Shown: positions 1 to 15,191 of the stretch, piece after piece
Position numbering within the stretch: the stretch's first letter is position 1
Layout of the letters: every line of letters begins with the position of its first letter
NCBI GenBank assembly: GCA_014706295.1
Contig: JACSVZ010000001.1
Coordinates: 42,498,383 to 42,562,382 of the forward strand
From: Lycocorax pyrrhopterus obiensis
Lineage: Eukaryota > Chordata > Aves > Passeriformes > Paradisaeidae
Reading direction: 5' to 3'
Length of the DNA: 64,000 nt
The notes under the pieces: model-generated
The model's input: the letters and a program-made list of their open reading frames with translations, nothing else
Told to the model about the DNA's origin: nothing
Database searches by the model: none
Position numbers and translations under genes: made by a program

Positions 1-2622
<2,622 letters not shown>

Positions 2623-3514
2623 TCAGTTTGGGTGGGCTACCCAGGGAGCTCTTTAAGGACACACATTTTGCAGAGTTGTTTTGATACTTCAAGAAGTAAA
2701 ACTGCCTCACACCAAAAGTGTTCTCCCATGCTGAAGAAGCTTTCCACATTTACTGAAATATACTTAAAATTTGAAAAACAATTGCTTGCTTTCTGTTTGT
2801 ATTCAAATTGCCTGGAGAAACACCTAGTGAGACGACCTGTTACAAGTCTTTGGAGCTATCAAAACCTGAAGAACAGAAATTATGCATTTCTGTAGACAGG
2901 CCCCACTTGCCCAAGTGCACCAAAACATTTTTCCCTTCTTCCCCTTCCTTCCCCTCCTTCCCTTCTGCTTAAGTGTATTTTAACGATTTTATTTGGGTGT
3001 CACATCTTTTCTGGGGCAACATTTCTTGTCAGACTGAGCAAGCGCTCTGTTGAATAGGAGAAAGCAATGAAGAGTTTAATTAATGCTTATGTTATACGGA
3101 AATGCAATGTAAAAGGTAATGAAAGCCTCTTATTTAATTCAATAGATTTATCTCTTGAAGCACTCTGCCAGTTCTTCTGACAATATTGCTTTCTTCAGTA
3201 CAATTTGCAAGTGGAAACCAATTCTTCAGCTCATGAAATTAAAATGGTCTGTTATTACATGAAATGTGAATTTCCAATTGACACTGTACTGAGGGTGTCA
3301 GAAACATTTAGCTTGGTTTGTACAAAGGCAGAAAATTCTACCACTTCCTCTTGAGAAATAAAGAGAATGATCTGCCTGTATGATTAAAGTTACTTGTAAG
3401 GCAATGAAAACATTTAGCTTTCTGTACACTGAATCCTGATTAAAAATCCCTCTGCAAATCTCTTAAAGGTGAAAATAAAATGATATACAAAGCCCAAGGG
3501 TTAAATAAATACTG

Positions 3515-3648
3515 GGGACCTGATTCTCATTTATATCGAGGCTCCTTTCTACCACTGCTGAGCCATAAAGAAGACTTAAATGCAATTTATACCTACTTTA
3601 AGGCTGCTTTTCACCATTCTTATTATGTAGTGAGGAGAACCAGGCCCT
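3515..3648. mobile_element. Probable non-autonomous DNA transposon (MITE) relic
   Basis: The left end GGGGACCTGATTCTCAT and the reverse complement of the right end (GGGCCTGGTTCTCCTCA) match at about 13 of 15 aligned positions, giving imperfect terminal inverted repeats around about 105 bp of internal sequence. Ends of the type GGGCCTGATTCT are familiar from old amniote DNA transposon families, but I cannot name the family. No target-site duplication is clear and there is no transposase, so this is a short, old, internally deleted copy. Confidence 0.5.
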
Positions 3649-5641
3649 AAGTTTTATGCTTCCCAGGGGTATAATACATTTAGCTGCTGCATCATTTTGA
3701 AGACAGCATCAAAAAGAGGTTTGCACATGCTTAGAATAAACACTGCCTTGAGTTTGCCCTCACTTTATTCCAATTTATGTTTTGGTTCTCGAATGAAGTC
3801 TTTTAATTTGAAATTTAGTCATTCCTAAACCCTGACTCCTCACCCCCATCTTAATTTGTTTTTTCTGCAAGAGTTCATAATATATGAACTATAACGCCAT
3901 GAGGTTTCTTTTAGCAGTCTCAAGACTTTTTAAAAGCTCACAGCTATACATCTTCAGAAAGGACCATTTCATTATTATCAGTTACTGTTTGGCAGTACTA
4001 CCTACAAGTCCCTACAGTCATGTCCAAATGCACCATGATATAAAACTTAGTATAAACCTGGGAAAAAAATATATCCCATGACCATCAAAATATTGTAAGA
4101 ATTGCTTCCCATGTCTGCTACACCCTCCCACCACAAGAAATTAATTCCTCTCCATCCTCAAAGTCACACATCTAAGCCATAAACAACACATACAGGGACT
4201 GGTGAGCCAGCTGCTGTCAAACATAAAAGATAGTGGCAAACTAGTGTTTGCCTTACCCTCTACATCTCTGTCACATTAAACTGCAACTATTCAACAGGTA
4301 AGGGAGGTACCATAATAAGAAACAATAAAGGTTATTTTAGTAACAGTAATGTGAGTTTTTATTAGATGTCAGACAAGTAAAGCTGAAATATTGTGTCATT
4401 AGAAGCAGTGCTGTGTCCTTGGTTAAATAAAAAAAAAACCCCATCCATAATGTCTGCCCCTTTCCTCGATAAATCCAGGGTTTTTTCCTTATTGAAAATA
4501 CCTACTTTCCCAGCTCCAGTCAGAGTGGTAGTTTATGCTTTCTATTATGAAAATGATCTCTAGTGCCATTGCAACCAAGAATTTTTATAAAATTCAGTTT
4601 TCTTTCCTCTCTTCATCTGAAGTTCTTATTTTTTTCTGTCTGGGTCTGTTTTTCAGAACTGTCAGGCTGTAAGCTGGACTAATGGTAATCATCAAGGCAC
4701 TGTGCTTAGTAAGTAACAGTCATGGGTCTAAATTTTTTTAAACATTGTGTTATGCTGAGTATTATGACACATTAAATTCTATTGAACAGTCATTTTTGCA
4801 GGAATAGTTATTTTTTCTTTCTCTTATTTATTTAGAGTCTTAGTTTTGCTTTGCTACAAAAATTATTTCTCACTTCGGCTGCTACAAACTCCTTCAGATT
4901 CCTACTGCATTGTTTTCTTATACATGTATGTTCGTTAAGTTTCTTCCTTTTAATTCACTGGTTATTCCTTCATTCATGAGACTCTTGACTAGAGAAATCT
5001 GAAACTCACATTTATCAGAAACATTCACAACTTCTACATTGCCTCGTTGCCTTTTTCTCCCAACAATATGTCTTTCTAAACCATCTGTATTAGCCACCCA
5101 CCATCATCACAAAAACTTTGCTGTACAATAATGAACTTTTTTCAAAACACATTTCTAGTTCTTCTCTCCTCCCTGACCATATACTCCCTGCATTTCTGCA
5201 GAAAGAAATAAAAATGGAAATACTGTGCTACTCTTCATATTCTGTTTTGAGATTTTTGCTTCCTTCTCTTTCCTGCAATGGAGGATCAGGTCAGACTACA
5301 GATAAAGCAAAAGAAAAAGCATTTTCCATTTGGTCCATGCCAGTCTTTGGATGCCTAAGATGTTCAAGTATATTTTGTAAAAATGAAGCTTTTAGAAATT
5401 TTAGCTTGTAAGTCCTGTAATGTTTATACTGACCATGACTGGTTGCAGTTTCCAGAGGCTCCCAACTTGGATAGAAGCTCATGCGTTTTCCTGGGAATGG
5501 CAAATGGAAACCCGCTAACAAAGTAATTTCTGGATGCTTAATCTTATTTTGCTTTTTAAAAGCGTGGTTCTGATTTTGTGCTTGTTCTTATCAAACCTCC
5601 AACTAATGTAAAAATTGCCAGGTCATTAGTTCACTGCTTGT

Positions 5642-5666
5642 AAAAAAAAAAAAAAAAAAAAAAAAA
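5642..5666 (+). repeat. Poly(A) tract, 25 A
   Basis: An uninterrupted run of 25 A, the longest homopolymer in the window. The sequence upstream does not resemble a processed transcript or LINE tail, so I treat it as a simple repeat. Confidence 0.95.
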
Positions 5667-5700
5667 TTGACATAATTTTCTCAACACGAAAGCAGGGGCT

Positions 5701-5798
5701 TTGGGGTTTTTTTTTTGGTTGGTTGGTTGGTTGGTTGGTTTTTGGGGGGTTTTTGGGTTTTTTTGTGGTTTGTTTTGGGGTTTTTTGTTAGTTTGGAT
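5701..5798 (+). repeat. G/T-rich tract with (GGTT)6
   Basis: Almost only G and T for about 100 bases. It has six perfect GGTT units at 5717-5740, flanked by G runs of 3 to 6 separated by T runs. The plus strand is the non-template-like strand relative to neither gene end; in the minus-strand GPC6 pre-mRNA this would be an A/C-rich stretch. The G runs give the plus strand G-quadruplex potential. Confidence 0.9.
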
Positions 5799-7257
5799 AT
5801 TTTTAATTAAGAGGTGTGTGCTTTATTTTGGATTTTTTTTCTTCTTTTGTGCAAATCTGTGACCTAACAGGCTATTTGGATTGGAAATAACTCTGCGGGC
5901 TAATTTGATTGTGGTTCCTCTGATTTCTTAAATTGGATCATTTACCATTTGCATTTTGTAAAACATTGTTCTATTACCATAGAAGGAATTTAATCACTAA
6001 TTTGTGTATTTACACACCTCAAGTATTTTGCAGGCTGAAAATGTGCTCATAACTAATGTACCAGTTCTTGCCCTGGGAAACTCCATATGGTCTAGGTTCT
6101 TATTCTAATTTTAGCAATGAATTTTATGGCACAAGTGCATTGGTTATAACTGACTAGTTTTTTCTTGTTGCAAATGGTGTCTCCCCAAACAAGTTGGACA
6201 TGAATGTAGTTACACTGCACCAGCATTCTGCCAGGCTGAACAGCTATTAACTCAATATTCCCAGCGACATACCACAACTCTTCTAACCACCGCTTCCAGC
6301 TGAAGATGCTGACCTACATATCTCTCCTCATGTGGCTTATGTTATATAAATCAAATCAATTGCCTACTACAAATTCAGCTACCAGTATTCAATTTCAGTT
6401 TTATTACAGCTGTAATCTCACACCTGCCTTCACATGATCCAAATTGGCAAGTTTTGCAGTTGAATTTGGCAATCCTGCTAGCATGCTGCTTTGAAGTGTG
6501 ATAAAGCAATTTATAAAGCACTTGTTTTATATTCAGATGTATTGCTGTTTGGTGTCCTTAAAACATGCTACAAAACTCAGAAGTCTTTAAAAAAATCACA
6601 ACTTTCAGCTCTCAAGATGAATAAATGCTTTTACTGTGTATCAAAATGCCTGAACTGATCTGAGCGTGGTATCTGCAGGAGATACAGCCTAAAGGATCAG
6701 TAAACCCTGTGGAATATAACATTACCCTTAACAATTTAACCACCAGATTTCCTGAACACCTGATGCAAGCATTGGTTACATTATTAGAAATGGAAGTATT
6801 ATCACATAACATATTTAACACCAGGCAGAATTTTTTACGGGCCATGTTGCAAGTTTAGCAATTTTGGAAGCAATTCTTTCTCAGGCTGTCAAGATTTTAT
6901 AGTTTCTATCCCAATCACAAATGTGAAACCTTGATATTGGTCTGTTCACAGAATGGTAGGGCCAACTGTATGACCGGGGAGAAGAGAAACACAGTCACCA
7001 ATCTGCTTCACAAATCCAGTAATGAATAAAAATTAATTAATAAATGGGGTAAATTAATGGTGTGCTTGCAAACTTGATTATCTTGTATACATCAACAGAG
7101 CCTAAAAGAAGGGAAGATAGCTCTGCATTCTTCATCTTGCAGGTTAGGTTAATGTGATTTGGCTTTGTCATTAGCTGTGCTCTTTAAAATTAGAAATACT
7201 TGCTTCAGACCTACTCATATTCAGCCACTTGTGGAGAAAGGAGTGGAATTTATTAAC

Positions 7258-7997
7258 AGTATGGACTTTAACAAAGACAAGTATCAAGCTCTGCACCTGG
7301 AACAGAATAGCCAAAGAGCCCAATACGTGTTGACACCTGTGTGGCTGGGGAGCTGCCTTGCTGAAAAGGATGGGGGCTCCTGGTGGACATCAAGCCAACA
7401 CGAGTCAACAGTACCCTGCAGCAGCAGAACTAAATCTGATATGGGTTGCATCCCCAGGAGCATTACTAGCAGAGGTAAAGACATGAGCATCCCACTATAC
7501 TCTGTGCTTGTCAGGCTGCACCTGCAGCACTGTGCTCCATTCTGGTCCCCACAATTCAAGGAAGATGCAGACAGACTGGAGAGGGCCCAAAGGAGCATCA
7601 CGAAGATGCTCAAAAGACTGGAGAGTCTGCCATGTAAGAAAAGATTGAGAGTCAGGATTTTTCCCCTGGAAAAAGACAAGGCTCAAGAGGGACCCAATCA
7701 CAGTACTACAGTAATTAAAGGGCAGGTATAAAGAGGATGGAGGCTCTCCCTTCACAAGGAGCCATATGGGCAAGACAAAGGGCAAAAGATACAAACTGCA
7801 CCAGTAGAAGTTTCATCTCGGCATAAGAAAGAAATTTCTTAAAGTGAGAACAATCAGTCACTGGAACAACCTCCCCAGGGACGTGGTGGATGCCTCATTG
7901 CTGGGGGTTTTCAAGATTTGACTGGGCAGAGTGTTAGTTAACCCCATCTGGGCTCCCTTTCCCACAGCGCCTGAGACCAGATGATCTGTCAGCTTTC
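7258..7997 (+). mobile_element. CR1 LINE, 5'-truncated 3' end (old)
   Basis: CR1 is the dominant non-LTR retrotransposon of birds. From about 7262 a decayed frame reads FNKDKYQALHLEQN, then the CR1 C-terminal block IPLYSVLVRLHLQHC, then LERAQRSITKMLKRLE, matching the usual order of the reverse-transcriptase C-terminal region. After 7730 comes the CR1 3' UTR, with the phrases CACTGGAACAACCTCCCCAG and AGACCAGATGATCT in their normal places. The tail with the short 3' microsatellite is not clear. Divergence from the family pattern is high and the frame is interrupted, so this is a dead copy antisense to GPC6. Confidence 0.92.
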
Positions 7998-10122
7998 CTT
8001 TGAAAGTACTTCAGAACTTCCTACCTCTCATAATTATAAAGGACTGGAACCGCTTGACTTTTGTTTCTAAACTAACATTTTCCACCCAATTATCTGTATT
8101 TTCTGTTATTTTAAAAGATTATTTAAAAACCATGATGAATAGAGTTAAAAGAAAAACCTCATTCAACTTTAACCCTTGCCCACTGTTCTGAGATTTGGAT
8201 CACTTTCAGTATTGGTGACGATATTTCTGAATATCATTGAAGCTTTTGAAGTTTTCAATTTAAGTTCTCTGGTGAAATCAGGAGCATGGGAAACTCTTAA
8301 TGATCACATTATTAATTTTCTATTAGAGAAAGCTACTATTCTCCAATACATTTACACCATTCTGTCACACAACTGCTAAGAGTAAACAATGCTGTAGAAG
8401 AATTTGACTAACAATCATCTTTAATTTGAAAAAACCCCAAGCAGCACTATCATGTTTTCTGTATTAACTTATTTAGCAGTTAAAAATAAATTAGAAACGT
8501 GAGTTTTAGCATTTCAGGCAATATTCAAATAGTGAAAATTAAAATATCATTTTGTTGGACAAAACCCTATTCTCTAACCAAAAAGTCCTAAGGCTCCTTC
8601 TGACTTTGTAATTATCATCTCTGTGGGGTATAACAGCCCTGCAAGCAGCCTCTGCAAAACTGCACCTGACATTCAAGTCACAGTTTGAACTTTCCTACTC
8701 AAACTAAAAGGAAACAGATTATGTCTTAAGTTAATTCCATTGTAATATTGGCCTGACAAGTGATGACAGGAGCAATATTTGCACAGAAAATGACAGCTGG
8801 AGGAAGGGAGGGAAACCTGTCTGTAACACACAGATCGTGCCATCAGACACAGCTCTCCTAATTCTAATCAAAGGAATATTGAACTTGAAAACCTTTTATG
8901 TCTGTTGGACTCCAATAAACCTGTGCAACTACCTCAAGAAAGAAACTGACTCATTTGTTTGCCTTGGACTCAAATAATTTTTGCTCAGATTCCTTTTGTT
9001 CCTTGAATTCTTCGAGGTCAATTAAAAAATGAATGCCTTCCAAACGGACTGATAATTAGTTAACAGTCTCTTCATTACAGGTCCCACAGGGAACATTCAT
9101 TTACAAGAAGCCCTGACCCTGTTGTCCTTGGGAAGATTTCAGTAATAAGTTACCGAAGCCGAGGCCAAGGCAAACTTGTTCAGACTAAGACTATACAGAT
9201 GCTAACGAAAGAACTGAAGTCCCTTGAGTATCCTAACTAAACTACTAGAAGCAGTACCACTACTCCAGCGCTCAGGATCATTTTATTTTCCAAGCATACA
9301 CAGTCAGACAAATTGTTTTTTGATAGCACAGTTTGTGAGAAGAATCTTTAGTTACCTCTTGGAGAGTGTATTACTGGCTTTGTGCTCAGTGCCTTGTGGA
9401 AAGCAAACGGCAAGGCTGTGATTCAGCACTGATAGTTTCATCATCTCACTGGCTACACGGCTGCAATTTTCTGATTTCAAAGCATGCTCCCACCTGGGAA
9501 CAAGGAGCCAACTTCCCCTCCCCCTCAATTGATTTTTGCTGTTTATTATGTCCCCTCCTATAATAGCAGAAATATCTTATATAGCATTATAGGGAGAAGT
9601 AGAATACAAGCAGCACATTGCTTTACCATGACCATAAAACACAATGCAAGGCAGGCTTTAAATTTAATCCACCCTCAGAACAATTTTATGATTAAGATAG
9701 CAGGATGAGATTGTACACACTCATGTATTTATAAAGATTTTAATCAACATCCTTCAATTCAAGTAAAACAGAAATCCAAAGATGTGATTGTAGCACATGG
9801 CATATCAGAGACAGATTTACACCACTTAGGTCATACACCCACTGAAATACTTCTGATATACCCACTGAATGTTGCAGTAGGAGAGAGTGCTGGACTTAGC
9901 TTCCTGGGACTAACTGGGTATGCTGTACTGCCCAAACCAGTCCTTAAGATAGTTATACCATTACTAATATACATACATCAAAGGTTAAAGCTGAATGAGA
10001 TACAGTCATGCCATTTGATTGCACTGTCAAGTGTATTTTAAAGCTGTGCAGATCCCTTGCTAATCACTGTATTGTCACGCATAAAATCCATGTTTCTAAA
10101 ATATGAAACTTAACAACAACTG

Positions 10123-10144
10123 TTTAAGAGTCATTTAAGAGTCA
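10123..10144 (+). repeat. Perfect 11-bp tandem duplication
   Basis: TTTAAGAGTCA occurs twice back to back, followed by TTAATCA. The unit is close to one helical turn and includes an AP-1-like GAGTCA core. Confidence 0.9.
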
Positions 10145-10697
10145 TTAATCAAAGTGCTCTCCTCTTATTCACATGGCTTCAATCAGCCCAAGGAAACCTT
10201 TTTGTGCTACCATTAAACAGATTAATCTACGTTTCTGTCTTCTGATTAATAATGGCATGCTTTCCTGCAATGCCAGTCACAGAAACAGCTCACAAAGACA
10301 AACATGATGAATGTTGAGTTGGTCATAAGTTCATAGGCTGTGATGGATACATCAGCGGCAAGACTTTGGTGCTACTGCCATAAACTCTTTATTGAAATAT
10401 TTTTCAGTGTAATCTCAGTTACTTCAGGAAAAAGGGAGTACAAAAAGGGAGGCTACAATTTATAAAGATCTGAGAGTCCTGTTCTCTTACCGACTCAAGG
10501 TCTACCCATGAAATTTCAGGGCTAGAAATGCTGGCATTTGTCCTTTAATTTCTGTTTGGAACCAACCACTGTGAAAAGCAAAATGCCTCTACCAGCTCCT
10601 AAGTATTAACCTTACTGTGACACAAGTTGTAAGGCAAAAAGCAAAGCACTTTCTCCAAGTTTGTGTATCTTTGATTTTATAAGGGAAGGGGAAAACC

Positions 10698-10716
10698 TTT
10701 TTTTTTTTTTTTTTTT
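10698..10716 (+). repeat. Poly(T) tract, 19 T
   Basis: Uninterrupted T run. On the minus strand it is a 19-A run, but no retrotransposed body is recognisable next to it. Confidence 0.9.
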
Positions 10717-12559
10717 GTCCTCAGAGAAGCATGCTAAGAATATGTCAACAGGTGTAAAGCCCAGAGAAATCGCTCAAGGCAAGAGAGGCCAAATGCTGCA
10801 AAAAATAATGTCCTGTTACCCCCACGCAGCAGTTCTGTGGTCTGCAAGCCAAATTTGGTGCAAGTTTATTTGTCCTGGGCTTGGTTCTGCAGATCCAGTT
10901 GCTGCTACAATGTGAGAAAGTCCATGCTAAAGCCAAATAAGGTACTGGAAGCAAAGCACAGACAGAATTGTGGGAGATTCAAGAAGAGAACTACTGACAT
11001 GGGAAGGTATAAAACTCTACAGGAAAAAATGTGACAAACTGGAGTGTGGCAACGAAGCAACAAGGAAAATCAGCTCATTCTGGACCTAAATGATGACTGT
11101 ATGAACACCTGAGAATTATCAGGTGACTTATCACTGACGATAACCAATCTATTGCTTAGCCTCATAGCTCATTGGTCCTTATTGGACATGCTCTGCTGTG
11201 ACTCAGAGAGCCTTTGACTCCCAGGGGTCACGGAAAAACTTCTCCAGTTGCTCCTCTTGATCAGCCAAGTGGAAGAAGATACCACAGTAGGTGGGTGCCT
11301 TTTTCTGCAAGTGGCATCTCCCTCAGGTGAGAGAGTCTCAGAACTACAGAAATAAGTATTTAGAGCTTTCCTAAAGGTGCAGAAGAGAATGTTCCATGAC
11401 TTCCCACCGTAAATCGTATGCAAGTAAGGAACTCAGACCTTCTTCTGCCCACTCTTATGAATCAACACTGCTGAAATGACTCTCCTGCAGTAACAGGTGG
11501 TACCAGCTGACACAGACGGAAGAAGTAGAGTACAGATATCCCCTGAGAATATGCCAGAGGAAAGTCCTCTCATGCAATTTTTTTTTCTATTGACTGACTA
11601 CTTTTAGACTGTTTTGATTCACTTATGTGACAAATATAACTTCACAGGACTGAAAATACCCATGTGTTAAAGTATGCATAAAAATACCCTGAATTACAAA
11701 TCTTCTAATTATCAATATGAAAAAAAAGGTTTCTCTGTGGATATTGTCAACTATATCATGCAAACAGAAATTCTATATTATTAAAACCATGGATAGGCAA
11801 ACTTTTGATGGATATGCAAGAAATTCTGAAACATTTTCAATAAATTGTATTTCCTTAGGAATCTCAGGGTTCAGCAGTGAGGACTGACATTCTTGAAATC
11901 CTGTTCAATACTGCTTTCAGATTCTCAGTTTCAATAACCAGCTGTCACATCTCGTAGAACCTGGCCTGGGGTGTCCAGGTCCTCCCATCTTTCAGAGAGA
12001 CTGGACTCATAAGCATGCTCTGAAGAGGGAGGCAGCTGGTGTGTGTGCCTAAAGTTGATTGTGGGGGGGTTGGACTGAAGGTCGTTCAGAAAACAGCCCT
12101 GTCACTCTTCAGCAGAAGTTGGAGAGTTTTGAAGGGTTCCTGAGCAAGGACTAGATGGTTTCTTTCCTGTTACAGGCCCAGTGCTTTCTCAGAGCTTGCC
12201 AATTTTGATAACCTCTAAAGTTTCCACATTACAGGAGGCAGAAGGTCTCTTAGCTACTGCTTCAGGTCAAGTTCTCAAGTTTCTGTCCCTTTCCATGTGT
12301 ATCCAAAGGCTATAGCTTATCCTTCAACAAAAAGGAGTTAGCAACTGATACATATGGTTAGAGGAGCTTGCACCCATGTTTCACAGGGAAATCCCTTTTA
12401 GGCAATGAATCTGTGAGCAAACTAGTTGAAGGAGGCAAAAGAGACAGGGTGGGACCTAAAAATTTTGGGTGAGGGCTTGAGCTAATTTCTTAGCCCATAT
12501 TCAAAGAAAGATCCTGACTGGAAGGATTGTTGCTTTGCTTGACTTCAGGATCTCTCTGC

Positions 12560-13383
12560 TCTAGACTGGGATCTGGACAGGCTGGATCGATGGGCTGGGG
12601 TCAAAGGTATGAGGTTTAACAAGGCCAAGTGCTGGGTCCTGAACTCGGGTCCCAACAACCCCGCTCACTGCTACAGGCTGGGGGCAGAGTGGCCGAAGAG
12701 CTGCCCGCTGGAAAAGGACCTGGGGGTGCTGGTCAACAGTTGGATGAACATGAGCCAGTGTGTGCCCAGATGGCCAAGAAAGCCAATGGCATCTTGGCCT
12801 GTATCAGCAATAGTGTGGCCAGCAGGACCAGGGCAGGGGTTGTCCCCCTGTACTCAGCACTGGTGAGGCCTCACTTCAAGTTCTGTGTCCAGCTCTGGGC
12901 CCCTCACTGCAAGAAAGGCATTGAGGTGCTGGAGAGTGTCCAGAGAAGGGCAACAGATCTGATGAAGGGGCTGGAGCACAAGTCCTGTGAGGAGCAGCTG
13001 AGGGAGCTGGGGCTGTTTAGCCTGGAAAAAAAGAGGCTCAGGGGAGACCTTATGACTCTCTACAGCCACCTGAAAGGAGGGTGTAACAAGGTGGAGATTG
13101 GTGTCTTCTCCAGGTAATGAGTGACAGGACAAGAGGAAATGGCCTCGAGTTGAGCCACGGTAACTTTAGACTGGATATTAGGAAAAATTTCCTCATGGAA
13201 AGGGTTGTCAAGCTGTGTTTCCAGTCTGCCCAGGGAAATGCTAGAGTCGCCATCTCTGGAGGTATTTAAAAGATGCGCAGATGTGGCTCTTAGGGACATG
13301 GCTTAGTGGTAGGCTTGGCAGTGCTGAGTTATCAGTTGGTCTCTCTTCGTGGTCTTTTCCAACATGATGATTCTGTAATTCTA
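12560..13383 (+). mobile_element. CR1 LINE, 5'-truncated 3' end (relatively well preserved)
   Basis: Begins in the region just after the reverse-transcriptase active site (GATCTGGACAGGCTGGA) and runs through the whole C-terminus and 3' UTR to the terminal ATGATTCTGTAATTCTA at 13367-13383, a normal CR1 3' end. Frame one reads [16 protein letters not shown] and [17 protein letters not shown] small deletion near 12755 shifts to a second frame that continues [34 protein letters not shown] and [19 protein letters not shown] before a stop at about 13117. It is the best-preserved CR1 in the window by reading frame, yet it is still truncated and frameshifted. It is antisense to GPC6. Confidence 0.96.
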
Positions 13384-13802
13384 GCAATGAATTAGAGAAG
13401 GGTACTTCAGAGGTACTGGCAGAGCAGGCATGACATCGTCCTTGACTTTAAGTGGTTTCCCAGCTTGAAGGAGGATGCAGGGCAGGTGCGTCCTGCGCTG
13501 CTGATGCCGCAAGCTTGGGAATGCAGGCAGTCCTGCAGTGTAATAGAAAAACCTGCTTACAGTATCATGGTGGTTTTTTAATCAATGTTTTCCAACAGTA
13601 CATCGTTTGCTCTGAAAAAACTTTTAGCTCACTCTAATTAACAGAAACTATGCTTCCATAATATCATCCAGCCACAGTAATCACTGCCAAAAGGAAAAAG
13701 AAAGCTTTTCAGAGTATAGTAGCTTAGCCACAACAATTTCCCTTTTCCACTATTCCCAATAGTGTTTGAGATCTAATCTATCGTCAGCCCTACAGAGATG
13801 GC

Positions 13803-13855
13803 TTTTTTGTTTTTTGTTCATGTGGGACTTTTGGTTTTGGTTTTGGCGTGGCTTT
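13803..13855 (+). repeat. T/G-rich low-complexity tract
   Basis: Repeated T runs broken by single G or GG, including TTTTGGTTTTGGTTTTGG. Similar in character to the tract at 5.7 kb but shorter. Confidence 0.75.
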
Positions 13856-14940
13856 TTCCCTGCATTTAGAAACAAAAAAAGTGAACAATTTCTTTTTAGC
13901 TTTTTTTATTACTGTACTTTTGTCAACGCCCTCTATGGGCTGTGATACTTGGTAAGGGTCAGGGTCTTCAGAGTCAATAACTGAATGCTTCTTGCTCTTC
14001 AGGTGTTTTAATGTTTAAGGTTTGACCTTTATGATTAAAGATCAGCTTGAAAGGAAATCTGTATCCGTGTCTGAAGCCTTCTCTTATGTAATCACATTTT
14101 TGAATGAACATTTTTGACTGTGTAAATTAAAAGGCTTCTGTGCACTTTTATAGACTTAATCAAAGCATTTAAACATAGAAGAATAAAGTAATAAGCTACA
14201 CCTGTTCTATCAGTCCTTTAGAGAATTACTTTTACCTTCTTAATATACCTTTTTTTGGGCCCATTTCTCAGTACAATCACAGCTTTTTACTGGCAGCTTA
14301 CAGCAGTGACCAACCTCTGATTAATATGTGCTTATTTTACAAGCCACACTTTAAAAAAAAACTCCTGAAATGATGACCAGACTTTTAAAAAAAACTTATT
14401 TATTGAAAGAGCATCATCTTCAGGGTTTGATAGGCACCGTATTTTCCTCGAAGAAGCTTAATAATTCTTCCTCGTTATGATTAAATGGGCTATTTCCTAT
14501 AAAGAATACTAGGCACTCTTTGGTACTATTTTCTCTCTGTACTTTGGCTGACATAACATGGACAGACACTATCCAAAGTGAGCACTTGTATCATGGAGAA
14601 AACTCTTTGCAGATCTATAGCAGATTGAGCCAGGAAGAAAGTTGGCAAAGACTATGTCAAAGTCCTTTGTGCTTTTTGCCTTTAGTATAAACAAGACTCT
14701 AAGGCATCTATCTATATTCAGATCACCTTGAGTACATTCCTGTCTTGGTTCCTTTTCTCAGAAACTACTCAGAATAAAGCATTCCCTTGTCTCTGCTGCA
14801 TGGTTGGAGCCAAGTTAAGGTATCACAGTAATGACAGGCAAAAATGTAAGGAAGTCTCTGGCACATCTGTACTAACCTCAAATGACTGCCCACCTTATCC
14901 CAAAAACTGTTAAAAAATAACTATAAAATTCATAAAACCA

Positions 14941-14961
14941 TGCATCTGCATTGCAGATGCA
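14941..14961. repeat. Perfect inverted repeat, 9-bp arms
   Basis: TGCATCTGC, spacer ATT, GCAGATGCA. A short perfect hairpin or palindromic site. ORFs around it are not credible genes. Confidence 0.85.
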
Positions 14962-15165
14962 GATACGATGTTTCCGGGTTTTATTATTATCTATGAAGGT
15001 GTAAACGTAAGGATTTCTCATTCCCTATGGAAAGGACTATTGCCTTCCCTGGGTGCCTTGGGTGAAACAGTTTGAATCTGCCTTCCTTTACTCCCTCCCT
15101 CCCCTCTCCTCCTCCTTGGAGAGAGCCCTGTGGCCCTGCCAAGGGGCTCTGTGATTGTGCTGACC

Positions 15166-15191
15166 CTGTAAAATAAATCTGTAAAATAAAA
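15166..15191 (+). repeat. 13-bp tandem duplication carrying AATAAA
   Basis: CTGTAAAATAAAT followed directly by CTGTAAAATAAAA (12 of 13 identical). Each copy carries an AATAAA hexamer on the plus strand, antisense to GPC6. It follows a GC- and pyrimidine-rich stretch at 15.05-15.16 kb that I cannot name. Confidence 0.85.

Noticed and set aside
5520..5666. 25-A run as the tail of a processed pseudogene or LINE
   Set aside because: The preceding 100 or so bases show no coding, 7SL, tRNA or CR1 similarity, and avian CR1 does not end in poly(A).
5717..5740. (GGTT)6 as interstitial telomeric repeat
   Set aside because: The vertebrate telomere unit is TTAGGG; no such unit occurs here.
6945..6985. 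CACAGAATGGTAGGGCCAAC as a tiny minus-strand CR1 3' end
   Set aside because: It resembles the first bases of an inverted CR1 tail but the match ends after about 20 bases, too short to call.
7284..7794. Minus-strand frames of 99-131 codons
   Set aside because: They are the antisense of the CR1 fragment at 7.26-8.0 kb.
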